NCBI GenBank assembly: GCA_016927695.1
Contig: JAFGME010000098.1
Location: 1-34,339 of the forward strand
From: Bacteroidales bacterium
GTDB taxonomy: Bacteria; Bacteroidota; Bacteroidia; Bacteroidales; JAFGHD01
Reading direction: 5' to 3'
Length of the DNA stretch: 34,339 bases
The notes beneath the pieces are model-generated. The model saw only the letters and a program-made list of their open reading frames with translations. It did no database searches and was not told the DNA's origin. The translations under genes were made by a program, and so were the position numbers. How positions within the stretch are numbered: position 1 is the first letter of the stretch; each line of letters begins with the position of its first letter. Positions 1 through 8,247 of this stretch are shown here, piece by piece.

Positions 1-48
1 AGTCTTTCCAGGAACAAAACTTAAGCTGGTCTACAAAACCGCGACACT

Positions 49-72
49 AACTCCTGCGTGAGATCAGGAGTT
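49..72. repeat. Perfect 8-bp inverted repeat (hairpin)
   Basis: AACTCCTG at 49-56 is the exact reverse complement of CAGGAGTT at 65-72, with an 8-base loop. No T-run follows on either strand, so it is not a standard intrinsic terminator. It lies just upstream of the in-frame TGA (74-76) where the nuclease remnant's readable frame begins, so it may mark an element boundary or the 3' end of an upstream transcript. Its function is unknown. Confidence 0.6.
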
Positions 73-76
73 CTGA

Positions 77-739
77 AATTATAGAGTAGATATACTAGCA
101 ATTGACACAGATTCGAATAATATAGTAATCATTGAAAATCAGTTAACAGAATCCGACCATAGTCACTTAGGAAAATTGATTACATATGGGTCACATTATA
201 ACTCAAACTTTGTAATTTGGATTGTCAATGAACTAAGGATTGAGCATGAGAATGCAATAGACTGGCTAAATAAGAATACAAATACGGATATTTCGTTTTT
301 TATAGTTAGGTTCGAGCTTTTAAGTATTGGGTACTCAGAACCAGCTCCCAAATTTACCTTATTACTAAAACCTTCAAGTTGGGTAAGAAAAACTTTTGAA
401 AATCAAATTGAGACTCCTCCAACTAGGGAAGCTTTCATACAAAAATCTAATATTGAGATTCCAAGTTTCATTGAATTTCTTGATTTATATATTCTTAAAG
501 ATAAAAGATATCCAAGATTGACTTCTAAAAATGGAGAATTTGGACTTCTTAGTGAATATCAAAAAATATTTCCTAAGGATTCTCAATTTTTTGATGAGCA
601 TCCAAAATTGTTTAGAAAATACCTTGAAATTTGGGCAGATTATAAAGGTTATATAATAAACAAAAAATTTCAAAACAAAAGATTTAATGGACATGATAAG
701 TCTAATGGAACTTATTATTACACCTTTAGTGAAAAATAG
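77..739 (+). pseudogene. 5'-truncated PD-(D/E)XK nuclease-like protein (DUF4268-associated type)
   Basis: The frame is open from 77 to the TAG at 737-739, with an in-frame TGA at 74-76 and another at 59-61. It reads N-Y-R-V-D-I-L-A, then I-I-E-N-Q-L around 128-145, then TESDHSHLGKLITYGSHY and AIDWLNKNT. This is the D...E-x-Q core and following helix of restriction-endonuclease-like proteins that often carry DUF4268. The N-terminal domain expected before the core is absent. Family members have a residue such as Gly before the N-Y/F-R-V-D strand, so TGA could derive from GGA (inference). The first usable start, TTG at 176, lies after the catalytic motif, so a product from it (187 aa) would lack the active site. 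The DNA is visibly AT-rich compared with the genes from 1157 onward, which fits acquired defence-type DNA. The C-terminal half is not recognised. Confidence 0.6.
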
Positions 740-966
740 ATGCGCCAACCACTAATAGTAGGTATAAACAAGCCCGTAGGTCGGTGCGACTTGACAAGGA
801 TGGAAGCAAAGCAAACGAAATCAAAAATTGAAAATGAAATTAATAGAAAATGCGGGCCTGCTCATACCTGCGGGCCGTTTGTTCGGCCATCTAATTTGAT
901 ATGCTTCTTGTTTTGTTTTACTCGGTTACTCTTTAAGATATTACCTTAGCACTGTTGGTAGATGCG
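737..966. mobile_element. MITE-like 214-bp insertion with 8-bp target duplication
   Basis: TAGATGCG occurs at 737-744 and again at 959-966. The segment between (745-958, 214 bp) begins CCAAC and ends GTTGG, an inverted terminal pair directly abutting the direct repeats. Inside are a GC-rich direct repeat (CCTGCGGGCC-like, twice within 851-887) and a small inverted repeat GGCCG/CGGCC near 883-898. No transposase fits in this length. The architecture is that of a small non-autonomous transposable element. The target duplication contains the stop codon of the preceding nuclease remnant. The terminal repeats are short and become imperfect after five bases, so a chance match is possible. Confidence 0.5.
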
Positions 967-1156
967 GAAATTTATCCTGTAAGTATAAACGGCCTGCGCT
1001 CAGAAATATAAAAAAAAGCAGAGTATTTCCCCATGGAAATCCACTTCATGAATTTCCCCCATATTATGCAATAAGCTGTTCAATAATTTGTTAATTTAGC
1101 AGGCTGTTCTTCAAACCCTTTGATCTGAATTGACAGGTAAAAAAAAATATTTGGCA
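967..1156. other. Intergenic region before the TolB/OMP gene
   Basis: No gene is supported here. A short inverted repeat (ATTTCC/GGAAAT) lies around 1026-1041. The stretch presumably holds the promoter of the gene starting at 1157 (or 1130), but no convincing TAnnTTTG element was found. Confidence 0.5.
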
Positions 1157-4100
1157 ATGCTGTATGGCTTTATAAGGCCTCTGCTGTTAGTATTTTTTAC
1201 TTTTCTTTTATTACCAGGGGCAAAGGCCCAGTTTTACAACGGCTCCCAGATGAGTTTCGGCAAAAACAGGGTGCAATACAATGAATTTTACTGGACGTTT
1301 TACAAATACAAGGATTTTGATGTCTATCATTATCTGGGGGGCCAGGAATTAGCCTTATACACTGCCAGGGCTGCCGAAAAATATATAAAAGAAATTGAAG
1401 GGATCATGGACACAGGTCTGGATGACAAAATCCAGTTCATCGTTTTCAACAGCCTTTCCGACCTGAAACAAAGCAATATCGGCCTGGTCAGCGATGAAAG
1501 GTACAATACGGGCGGAATAACCCATATCGTAGGAAAAAAGGTTTTCCTTTATTTCGACGGAAGCCACCGCAACTTCAACAGACAGATCAAATCAGGAATT
1601 GCCCAGTCCATCGTTAACATACTTCTTTATGGAAGCAGCATAGGCTCACAGATCAAAAACACCTCCCTTTTTCCATATCCTGAATGGTACATTGAAGGGC
1701 TGGTATCCTATCTTTCTGAAGACTGGAGCACAGAAACCGACAGCCGGGTGAGGGATGGCATACTTTCCGGGAAATTCAACAAGTTCAATCACCTCACCGG
1801 CGAAGAAGCAATATATGCCGGTCATGCATTCTGGAATTATATCGCCAATCGCTATGGTGAATCCTCAATCTCCAATATCATTTACATGGCCAAAGTAAGC
1901 CGTAAGCTGGAAAGCGGCTTCCTGTACATTCTTGGAATCTCTTTCAAAAGCCTGGTGGAAGAATGTCTGGATTACTACCGCACCATGTATGGCAAAGATG
2001 AAGAAAACCGTGAAATGCCTGCCGGCAGCCTGATCAAAAAGATCAAACCCTCCACCGTCTATTTTCATCTTAAAGTCAGCCCCGACGGAGGTCATGCCGC
2101 TTATGCCACCAACCAGTCAGGCCAATACAAACTCTGGCTTCACGACCTCTATACCGGAAAAAGGAAAAAACTCATGAAAGCCGGTTTCAGGATAGATGAA
2201 AAGGTCGATTACTCCTATCCCCTGATGGCATGGCATCCTTCAGGACGCATACTCGCGATCCTGATCGAAAAAAAAGGGGAGATTTACCTCTATTACTATT
2301 CCCTGGACGAAAAAAAATCGGGAAGGGTCATCCTTTACCAGTTCGAAAAAGTGCTTGACCTGGCATATTCCGGCGACGGCCGTAAACTGGCGATGTCGGC
2401 GGTGCAGCGGGGACAATCAGATATTTTTGTGTATGACATTGGATCCAACTCTTACGATCAGGTCACCAAAGATCATTTTGACGATCTGAACCCCCGTTTT
2501 ATCCGAAATTCGGAATATATCCTTTTCAGCTCAAACCGTTTTAGTGATACCATTCGGTTCGAGAATAAATACAACCCAGTGGAGACACAGGGAAAAACAG
2601 ATCTTTTTCTGTATGATTATGCCCGGAAAGACAATATCCTGCGAAGGGTAACCTCCACCCCGGGCGCCAATGAAATGGCCGGCATGGAATACGAAACCGG
2701 GAAGATCACTTTCCTGAGCGATGAATACGGGTTGTATAACAGGTACATCGGCTGGTTCGACAGCACCATCAATTATATCGACACGGCCATTCACTACCGT
2801 TATTTCACCAACTATTATCCCATAACCAACTATTCAAGAAATATCCTCGAACATGATTACGCCCCCGGCACCGGGAAGTTCGGGCAGGTGGTTTTCCATC
2901 AGGGCAACTATGTAATGCAGATCCACGATATCACTGATATTTCAGGGATGTCTGCCATCAGCCCGGAGAAAACAGGATATATGCAGAACATGGCAGTAAT
3001 AGAAATAAAAAACAAACAAAAGGAGCAGGATGAAAAGGGGGCTCAAAAAGGGGACGGGCAGCCCAAAAAAGGATTTTCCTCTGTAAAGGTAAGTGAGTTG
3101 CTGGCTGATACCACGGCAGCAGCAAAGGAATATCAGAAAACGATCAACATACACGACTATAACTTCGGAACACAACAGCAGATACCCGGTAAAGACGGAT
3201 ACTCGGTCATACGGGTTCCCTTACCCGGGCAGGGCTCACCAGGAGGGGACGAACCGCCGAAAAGGCTCAATTACAATGTTGAATATTTCCTGAATGAGAT
3301 CACCACACAAATCGATTTCTCTTTCCTTAATGCTACCTACCAGCCATTTACAGGTGGACTCTACCCTGTTTACCTCAACCCGGGATTCAATGCCCTGATC
3401 AAAGTCGGGGTGACCGACCTTCTCGAAGACTACAGAATCACCGGGGGAGTCCGGATCAACCTGAACCTGATCAACAATGAATACCTTCTCAGCTTTGCCA
3501 ATCTGAAAAAAAGGCTCGACAAAGAGATCGTCTTTCATCGCCAGGCAGTTGAAAACTATTACGGTTATGACATCGTACGGGTTTACTCCCACGAACTTTT
3601 CTATATCCTGAAATGGCCTTTCAATCCGGTGATGAGTGTGAAGGGTACATTCTCCTACAGAAACGATATGGCCGTTAACCTCTCCACAGAATCCACCAGC
3701 CTGCGCAGGCCTAATTTCTATCAAAACTGGTTGGGGTTAAAGGCTGAGTTTATTTATGACAATACGAAAAATTTAGGGTTAAACCTGTATCATGGAACCA
3801 GGTATAAAATCTTCGGAGAGAATTACCAGCTTGCCGATGATCTCAATCAGAACCTCATTGTGGTGGGATTTGATTACAGGAATTATCAACGGCTATACAG
3901 GACTTTTATCTGGGCCAACCGGATTGCAGGAAGCAGCTCTTACGGCAACAACAGGCTGATATACTACCTCGGGGGCGTAGACAACTGGCTGGTTCCGAAA
4001 TTCAACCGGACCACGCCGGTCGATTTTTCGCAGAATTATACCTATCAGACCCTTGCAACAAACATGAGGGGATTTAACCAAAACATCAGGAACGGAACCA

Positions 4101-4456
4101 GTTTTGCAGTCATCAACACAGAGCTGAGGTTTCCCCTATTCAGATTCTTCGCCAATCAGCCCCTGAAGTCTGACTTCCTGAACAATTTCCAGATTGTAGG
4201 TTTTGCTGATGCAGGTACAGCCTGGACAGGTCCGGACCCATACTCTGAAGACAACTTCCTGTACACCAACATCATCGATCAGAATCCTTTGCATATTACT
4301 GTGAAGCAACAAAAAGACCCCCTTGTTGCCGGTTTTGGCGGCGGTCTGAGAACCCGCCTTCTGGGTTATTTCATCCGGGCCGACCTGGCCTGGGGAATTG
4401 AAGACCGCGAAGTGCAACCCTCGGTATTCTATTTTTCACTGAGTCTCGATTTCTGA
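1157..4456 (+). CDS. TolB-propeller / outer-membrane beta-barrel protein with degenerate peptidase-like N-terminus
   Basis: This large envelope protein has about 1,100 residues. The start is ambiguous: TTG at 1130 gives a basic n-region (KKK), while ATG at 1157 (MLYGFIRPLL) also gives a complete signal peptide ending near GAKAQ. Domains in order: an exported N-terminal region of about 300 residues with the M1/MA-type peptidase feature W-Y-I-E-G-L but no HExxH where it would be expected; a TolB/PD40-type propeller with repeated S-P-D-G, S-G-D-G and L-F-S-S-N-R strands (about residues 300-520); a charged Lys/Gln-rich linker near 620-650; and a C-terminal Omp85/surface-antigen-like barrel. The barrel contains F-A-D-A-G-T-A-W and G-F-G-G-G-L-R-T and ends in Phe, the usual barrel-assembly signal. 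Related 1,000-1,100 aa proteins are common in Bacteroidota and are usually annotated as TolB-like. The function is unknown; by architecture it is an outer-membrane protein with a periplasmic scaffold. Confidence 0.85.
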   Translation: MLYGFIRPLLLVFFTFLLLPGAKAQFYNGSQMSFGKNRVQYNEFYWTFYKYKDFDVYHYLGGQELALYTARAAEKYIKEIEGIMDTGLDDKIQFIVFNSLSDLKQSNIGLVSDERYNTGGITHIVGKKVFLYFDGSHRNFNRQIKSGIAQSIVNILLYGSSIGSQIKNTSLFPYPEWYIEGLVSYLSEDWSTETDSRVRDGILSGKFNKFNHLTGEEAIYAGHAFWNYIANRYGESSISNIIYMAKVSRKLESGFLYILGISFKSLVEECLDYYRTMYGKDEENREMPAGSLIKKIKPSTVYFHLKVSPDGGHAAYATNQSGQYKLWLHDLYTGKRKKLMKAGFRIDEKVDYSYPLMAWHPSGRILAILIEKKGEIYLYYYSLDEKKSGRVILYQFEKVLDLAYSGDGRKLAMSAVQRGQSDIFVYDIGSNSYDQVTKDHFDDLNPRFIRNSEYILFSSNRFSDTIRFENKYNPVETQGKTDLFLYDYARKDNILRRVTSTPGANEMAGMEYETGKITFLSDEYGLYNRYIGWFDSTINYIDTAIHYRYFTNYYPITNYSRNILEHDYAPGTGKFGQVVFHQGNYVMQIHDITDISGMSAISPEKTGYMQNMAVIEIKNKQKEQDEKGAQKGDGQPKKGFSSVKVSELLADTTAAAKEYQKTINIHDYNFGTQQQIPGKDGYSVIRVPLPGQGSPGGDEPPKRLNYNVEYFLNEITTQIDFSFLNATYQPFTGGLYPVYLNPGFNALIKVGVTDLLEDYRITGGVRINLNLINNEYLLSFANLKKRLDKEIVFHRQAVENYYGYDIVRVYSHELFYILKWPFNPVMSVKGTFSYRNDMAVNLSTESTSLRRPNFYQNWLGLKAEFIYDNTKNLGLNLYHGTRYKIFGENYQLADDLNQNLIVVGFDYRNYQRLYRTFIWANRIAGSSSYGNNRLIYYLGGVDNWLVPKFNRTTPVDFSQNYTYQTLATNMRGFNQNIRNGTSFAVINTELRFPLFRFFANQPLKSDFLNNFQIVGFADAGTAWTGPDPYSEDNFLYTNIIDQNPLHITVKQQKDPLVAGFGGGLRTRLLGYFIRADLAWGIEDREVQPSVFYFSLSLDF

Positions 4457-4537
4457 TATTGAACAATGCCGTTTGACAGGTGTTAAATAATAATGGGTTT
4501 TATCTTATGTAAGTCACTCAATTAAAATAATAAGAAT

Positions 4538-5047
4538 ATGTTTTCCAAAAAAATTCAAAAAGCCCTCAACGATCAGATCCAACTGGAAGAGCAATCCTCA
4601 AGGATTTACATGGCCATGGCTTCGTGGTGCGAAGCCAATGGATACGCCGGGGCCGCAGGTTTCCTTTTTATGCATTCCGATGAGGAAAGAATGCACATGA
4701 CAAAACTTCTCGGATATGTAAATGATAAAGGAGGCCATGCATTGCTTCAGGCCCTTGAAATGCCCCACAACGACTTTTCATCCCTCCAGCATGTCTTTGA
4801 AGAAATCCTCCGGCATGAAGAGCTTGTATCTGCTTCCATCAACAATATTTACGATCTCACATTAAAGGAAAAAGATTATACCACAGGCCAGTTCCTGCAG
4901 TGGTACATCATGGAACAAATCGAAGAGGAGAGCCTTTTCAGGAGTGTTTTAGACAAGTTCAAACTTGCCGGCGACCAGAAAGGGGGGTTGTTCCACATCG
5001 ACAAGGAACTCGCCTCCATGGCAAACGCGCCCTCGGCTAAGGAGTAA
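4538..5047 (+). CDS. ftnA: Ferritin (bacterial non-haem, FtnA-like)
   Basis: This cytoplasmic iron-storage protein oxidises Fe(II) at a di-iron ferroxidase centre and stores it in a 24-mer shell. At 169 aa it has the normal family length. The ferroxidase ligands sit at the FtnA positions: Glu17, Glu50 and His53 (motif DEERMH), Glu94 (RHEE), and Gln127 and Glu130 (MEQIEEE). It starts at ATG in MFSKKIQKAL and follows the barrel gene by 81 bp, so it is probably transcribed separately. Its downstream neighbour is convergent. Storage of iron makes sense in a genome segment with many haem proteins, but no Fur-type operator was recognised. Confidence 0.95.
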   Translation: MFSKKIQKALNDQIQLEEQSSRIYMAMASWCEANGYAGAAGFLFMHSDEERMHMTKLLGYVNDKGGHALLQALEMPHNDFSSLQHVFEEILRHEELVSASINNIYDLTLKEKDYTTGQFLQWYIMEQIEEESLFRSVLDKFKLAGDQKGGLFHIDKELASMANAPSAKE

Positions 5048-5072
5048 TATTTCCAATAACGGCAAACCCATT

Positions 5073-5121
5073 AAAAAAAACATCCCCGCCTCGCATCTTT
5101 TTTTGATGTATGGCGGGGATG
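5073..5121 (-). terminator. Strong intrinsic terminator of the ECF/GIN operon
   Basis: The 10-bp perfect stem CATCCCCGCC (5081-5090) / GGCGGGGATG (5112-5121) encloses an inner CATC/GATG pairing. On the minus strand it is followed by a run of T (complement of the A-run at 5073-5080). It sits 23 bp past the stop of the minus-strand gene ending at 5144. A T-run on the plus strand falls in the loop, so it is less likely to serve the ferritin gene. Confidence 0.85.
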
Positions 5122-5143
5122 GAAAACCATTAAGGTATTGCCG

Positions 5144-5878
5144 TCAATGTATGCTTTTAATGCTGCCTGCCCCCGAAACGTCCTGCTGCCTGATCCTCGG
5201 TTCTCCCTTGTATTTCAGGCTTCCCGCTCCCGACACATCGGCCGAGAGTTCATCAGATACACGAATGCGTGCATGCGAAGCGCCGCTCACATCGGCATCC
5301 AGCACTTTAACTGAAAATTCCTCTGCATCCAGGTTGGATGCTCCGGAAATATCAAGGTCCACCCTGTTGGCGCTTCCCTCCAGGTCAACGGAACTTGCCC
5401 CGCTGAAATCAAAAGTCACATCCCCGGCTTCCATGGCAAGGTCAATGTCTGAAGCGCCGCTGCACCCAAGGTCTAAGTTACCTAAGGTGAACCGGTTCCT
5501 GCCTTTGAGTTCACAGGCTCCGCTGATGTCCATGGCTGTCAGATCTTTGAAGGTGATATAAATATTGAGTGCAGTAGGATTGTTGATATTATCCTTTGTG
5601 GAGATTTTCAGTTTGCCCATACTCACCTCAGTCTCAATAAGATTCATGAGGTTTTCGTCCGCTTCCACCACCACCGAGATCACATCCCCCTGGGTAAGGA
5701 AAACCTTAAATGCGCCCCCGACTTTGATCTGGTCAAAACCGGAAACTTTTCTTTCTTCTTTCACAACATTTCCATCGCCTTTCACCCCGTTAATCCCGTA
5801 AATGCATCCCGAATTCAGGGTCAGAACTAAGGTTGCCAGAAGGGCGGCATTGATACTTTTTTGCAGATAATCTTTCAT
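5144..5878 (-). CDS. GIN-domain (DUF2807) lipoprotein, putative auto-transporter-adhesin head
   Basis: The 244 aa protein begins with a lipoprotein signal peptide with lipobox L-N-S-G-C (Cys near residue 24), so it should be anchored to a membrane by lipid. The rest is a GIN/DUF2807 right-handed beta-solenoid. It opens with the family signature E-R-x-V-S-G-F-D-x-I-x-V-G-G-A and then repeats D-x-S-G-A-(S/G) about seven times (DISGAC, DFSGASS, DISGASN, DVSGASH, DVSGAGS). The molecular function of the family is not established. It is the last gene of a four-gene unit with an ECF sigma factor, 21 bp after the preceding gene, and a terminator follows. Such operons in Bacteroidota suggest an envelope-stress role (inference). 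Confidence 0.9.
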   Translation of the reverse strand: MKDYLQKSINAALLATLVLTLNSGCIYGINGVKGDGNVVKEERKVSGFDQIKVGGAFKVFLTQGDVISVVVEADENLMNLIETEVSMGKLKISTKDNINNPTALNIYITFKDLTAMDISGACELKGRNRFTLGNLDLGCSGASDIDLAMEAGDVTFDFSGASSVDLEGSANRVDLDISGASNLDAEEFSVKVLDADVSGASHARIRVSDELSADVSGAGSLKYKGEPRIRQQDVSGAGSIKSIH

Positions 5879-5899
5879 TGCATTGAATTTTTAATGGGT

Positions 5900-6955
5900 T
5901 TATTTGAAATCAATTTTGACATCGGCATTCCCGGCCACGATAACCACCTTTGAAGTGATATTGCTTCCCGACCCAATGGTCCCTTTGTATTTATGGGAGG
6001 TAAAAGACAATTCCTGTGAAGTAACATTGGAATTGCTTTTCGGAAAATAAAAGTCTCCCATCTTCATGTTGACATCCACAGAAAATGAGGCTGCCACATC
6101 AAACCAGAGCTTTGTGTCGGCAAAATTGTTATCAATATCGATGAGGGAAAAACCTTTGCCGACGTTCCTTACTGTAATGTCACCGTATCCCGATTCGGCC
6201 ACCAGCCTTTCGGTGAGGGAAGCAATATTTATTTCTGAAAAGCTTGCTTCTGTTTCCATATCATTCACATCTCCCACCGTAATTTCGTCATAGCCGGAGT
6301 CCAATACAACTTTGCCCACCTTAACGAACTCCAGTTCGGAGAACCTGGTGTCGGCGATCAGTTCATTGGCCTCATCTATGGTCAACTCGGTGTATTTCAC
6401 ATCCATTTCCGCACGGTTGACATAACCGAAATTCCCTTCGCTGAATTTAATATCCAGGTTGTTGCTGCTGTTGTTTAATTTCTTTACTTTAACCATACCA
6501 TATCCAAGGTCGATACGGGCTTTTCCGTCCACCTCATCGATAAAAATATCCCCGAACTTATTGTCGATATCCACGCTCATACTTTTGGGAAACTGAATCT
6601 TATAATCGATACTGAGTTCTGTGCTGCCCTTGTTGAACGCGCCGCTTTCGATGGATGTTTCGGCCCTCACCATCGAAGGATTGCCTGTGATATCAATGCC
6701 AATCTTGTTGAATATCTTATTGGCCTTGTCCTCGCTTGTGGCTTCCACGGTGATGGTCACTTCGACCGATACTTCGTTTTTGGTCCAGTTTTCACAATAC
6801 ACCTTACCATATTTGTTGAACACCACCAATTGTGCATCGCCGTTTACGACAAAACTTTTTGTAATTTTTTTCGAGTAATCTTCTCCTGCATGGAGTGTAA
6901 GAAACCCGAATGTAAAAAGTATGATCAGGGTCATACGGTATTTATTCCTTTCCAT
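5900..6955 (-). CDS. Secreted DUF4097-like beta-solenoid protein
   Basis: About 350 aa with a signal peptide (MERNKYRMTLIILFTFGF, cleavage near HAG). The start ATG at 6955 is preferred because it gives a short n-region and overlaps the upstream gene by only 14 bp. In-frame ATGs at 6982 and 6967 are possible. After the signal comes a beta-rich domain (V-V-F-N-K-Y-G-K-V, W-T-K-N-E-V-S-V-E-V) and then repeated short strands (DIDNKFGDIFIDE, VKYTELTIDEAN, LVAESGYGDITV, DIDNNFADTKLW). This pattern is typical of DUF4097/GIN-type adhesin-like solenoids. It sits between the anti-sigma-like gene and the GIN lipoprotein, so the three probably act together in the envelope. The specific function is unknown. 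Confidence 0.8.
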   Translation of the reverse strand: MERNKYRMTLIILFTFGFLTLHAGEDYSKKITKSFVVNGDAQLVVFNKYGKVYCENWTKNEVSVEVTITVEATSEDKANKIFNKIGIDITGNPSMVRAETSIESGAFNKGSTELSIDYKIQFPKSMSVDIDNKFGDIFIDEVDGKARIDLGYGMVKVKKLNNSSNNLDIKFSEGNFGYVNRAEMDVKYTELTIDEANELIADTRFSELEFVKVGKVVLDSGYDEITVGDVNDMETEASFSEINIASLTERLVAESGYGDITVRNVGKGFSLIDIDNNFADTKLWFDVAASFSVDVNMKMGDFYFPKSNSNVTSQELSFTSHKYKGTIGSGSNITSKVVIVAGNADVKIDFK

Positions 6956-7514
6956 TGCCGTTAACATTTGAATTGCTTTCATCTTTTACCGTTTTAATAA
7001 TTTTATCCAATAATTCTGCTTTCTTTTTCCTGTTAAGGACGAGGGCGGCTTTAACCCTTTCGTTTTTGTGATTCACCGCCAGTTCTTCTTTCAGTTGCTC
7101 GGCATATCTGTCGAGTTCCACCATTTCCTGACCGGCCAAAGTTTTAATTTTTTCCGATTCTTCGGGAGTCACATCAAGCTCATCGATCTCATCCACTTTT
7201 TTATCGGTGATGACAATGTAATACTCCAGCATTTCCCTTACCTCCAATGGCAACTCGGCGGCTGACAGTTGTTTGAACACCAGGTTTTTAAACGATCCGA
7301 AAGTTCCTGCATAAAACAGCACGGCAAGGGTAACAAACACGGCAAAGCCTGCTGCCAGCCTGATTTCAAAGCCATATTTTGCCCACAGGCCCTCTCTTTT
7401 AATGGGCATGGCCTCATCGAGCCTGTCGCGGAACCGTTCCGTGTGGCCGGAAGAGGGTTCCGCCTCGTCGAAGGCGTTCCGGTTGTTTCTGATAATATCT
7501 TCAAGTTGGGTCAT
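6942..7514 (-). CDS. Single-pass membrane protein, putative anti-sigma factor
   Basis: The 190 aa protein has a soluble N-terminus of about 48 residues (MTQLEDIIRNNRNAFDEAEP and an R-F-x-x-R-L segment), one transmembrane helix at about residues 52-70, and a highly charged, probably coiled-coil C-terminal region (residues 80-180). Topology and position, 8 bp after the ECF sigma gene, match the sigma/anti-sigma pairs of Bacteroidota. No HxxxCxxC zinc anti-sigma motif is present, so this is not a ZAS-type protein. The assignment rests mainly on context. Its 3' end overlaps the next gene. Confidence 0.7.
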   Translation of the reverse strand: MTQLEDIIRNNRNAFDEAEPSSGHTERFRDRLDEAMPIKREGLWAKYGFEIRLAAGFAVFVTLAVLFYAGTFGSFKNLVFKQLSAAELPLEVREMLEYYIVITDKKVDEIDELDVTPEESEKIKTLAGQEMVELDRYAEQLKEELAVNHKNERVKAALVLNRKKKAELLDKIIKTVKDESNSNVNGNGKE

Positions 7515-7522
7515 GACTGTAA

Positions 7523-8101
7523 TTAATTAGGATGAACGAAAGAGCCTCTGGCCCTGTTTTTTTCCAGAAGGTGAAGCAACCTCGACTTTGCCCTTGAATA
7601 GCGCGTGCGGGTTGCATTGTAAGAGATGTTGAGGATGGCGGCAATTTCTTCGTGGTCATACCCTTCAAACAAAAACAATGAAACGATGACCCTGTCTTCC
7701 TCTCTCATGAGCGGCATGGTCTTTTTGATTTCTTCTATCAGATATTCTTTTCCGCCGGTATCGGGTTCATCAACGGAACCCTGCAACGATTCAGAATCTT
7801 CTATGGGCAAGGTTTCCCTGTGTTTTTTTACGGCATCCACGGATTTATTGACCACAATCCTTTTCAGCCAGCCTCCGAAAGAACCTTCGCCCGTGTAGTC
7901 GCTTATTCTTGTGAAAGCGGTCAGGAATGACTCCTGCATTATATCTTCCGCTTCATCGGGCCGGTTTACTATTCTCAGGCTGGTGTTGTACATCGGTTTA
8001 TAATATAATTTGTAAATTTCCATTTGTGCCTGCCGGACTCCCTTCCGGACTTGCTCTATAAGATCTGCATGTATTTGCTTTGTCTGTGCCAAATCTTTCA
8101 T
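7523..8101 (-). CDS. ECF-type RNA polymerase sigma factor
   Basis: The 192 aa protein has the two helical regions of group 4 sigma-70 factors. Region 2 lies at about residues 20-100, with DEAEDIMQESFLTAF, the G-S-F-G-G-W-L segment and I-V-V-N-K-S-V-D. Region 4 lies at about residues 127-182, with the helix-turn-helix Y-D-H-E-E-I-A-A-I-L-N-I-S followed by TRTRYSRAKSRLL. It should direct polymerase to envelope-response promoters and heads a four-gene minus-strand operon. A possible -7 element TAAGTTTG lies at 8208-8215 on the minus strand, but without a good -33 partner. Confidence 0.93.
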   Translation of the reverse strand: MKDLAQTKQIHADLIEQVRKGVRQAQMEIYKLYYKPMYNTSLRIVNRPDEAEDIMQESFLTAFTRISDYTGEGSFGGWLKRIVVNKSVDAVKKHRETLPIEDSESLQGSVDEPDTGGKEYLIEEIKKTMPLMREEDRVIVSLFLFEGYDHEEIAAILNISYNATRTRYSRAKSRLLHLLEKNRARGSFVHPN

Positions 8102-8247
8102 TCTTTACACCTATGACTGCGATAATTTTCAAATGTTACATCTTTACAAAAATTGAGATAAAACGAAACTGCAATCTCCGCTTTTGCGTATCAATGAAAC
8201 AATAATACAAACTTAATAAAGTCATAGAAAAAAGATATGTTATAACC

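Noticed and set aside
740-949. A 69-codon plus-strand frame beginning directly after the nuclease stop
   Set aside because: It lies almost wholly inside the MITE-like element, has a Cys-Gly-Pro repeat made by the GC-rich DNA repeat, and resembles no protein I recognise.
740-960. Integron-type attC site
   Set aside because: The outer CCAAC and GTTGG boxes do not fit RYYYAAC / GTTRRRY at the right positions, and there are no gene cassettes or integrase nearby.
3236-3724. A 162-codon minus-strand frame
   Set aside because: It is antisense to the clear propeller/barrel gene and its translation has no coherent domain; it is a shadow.
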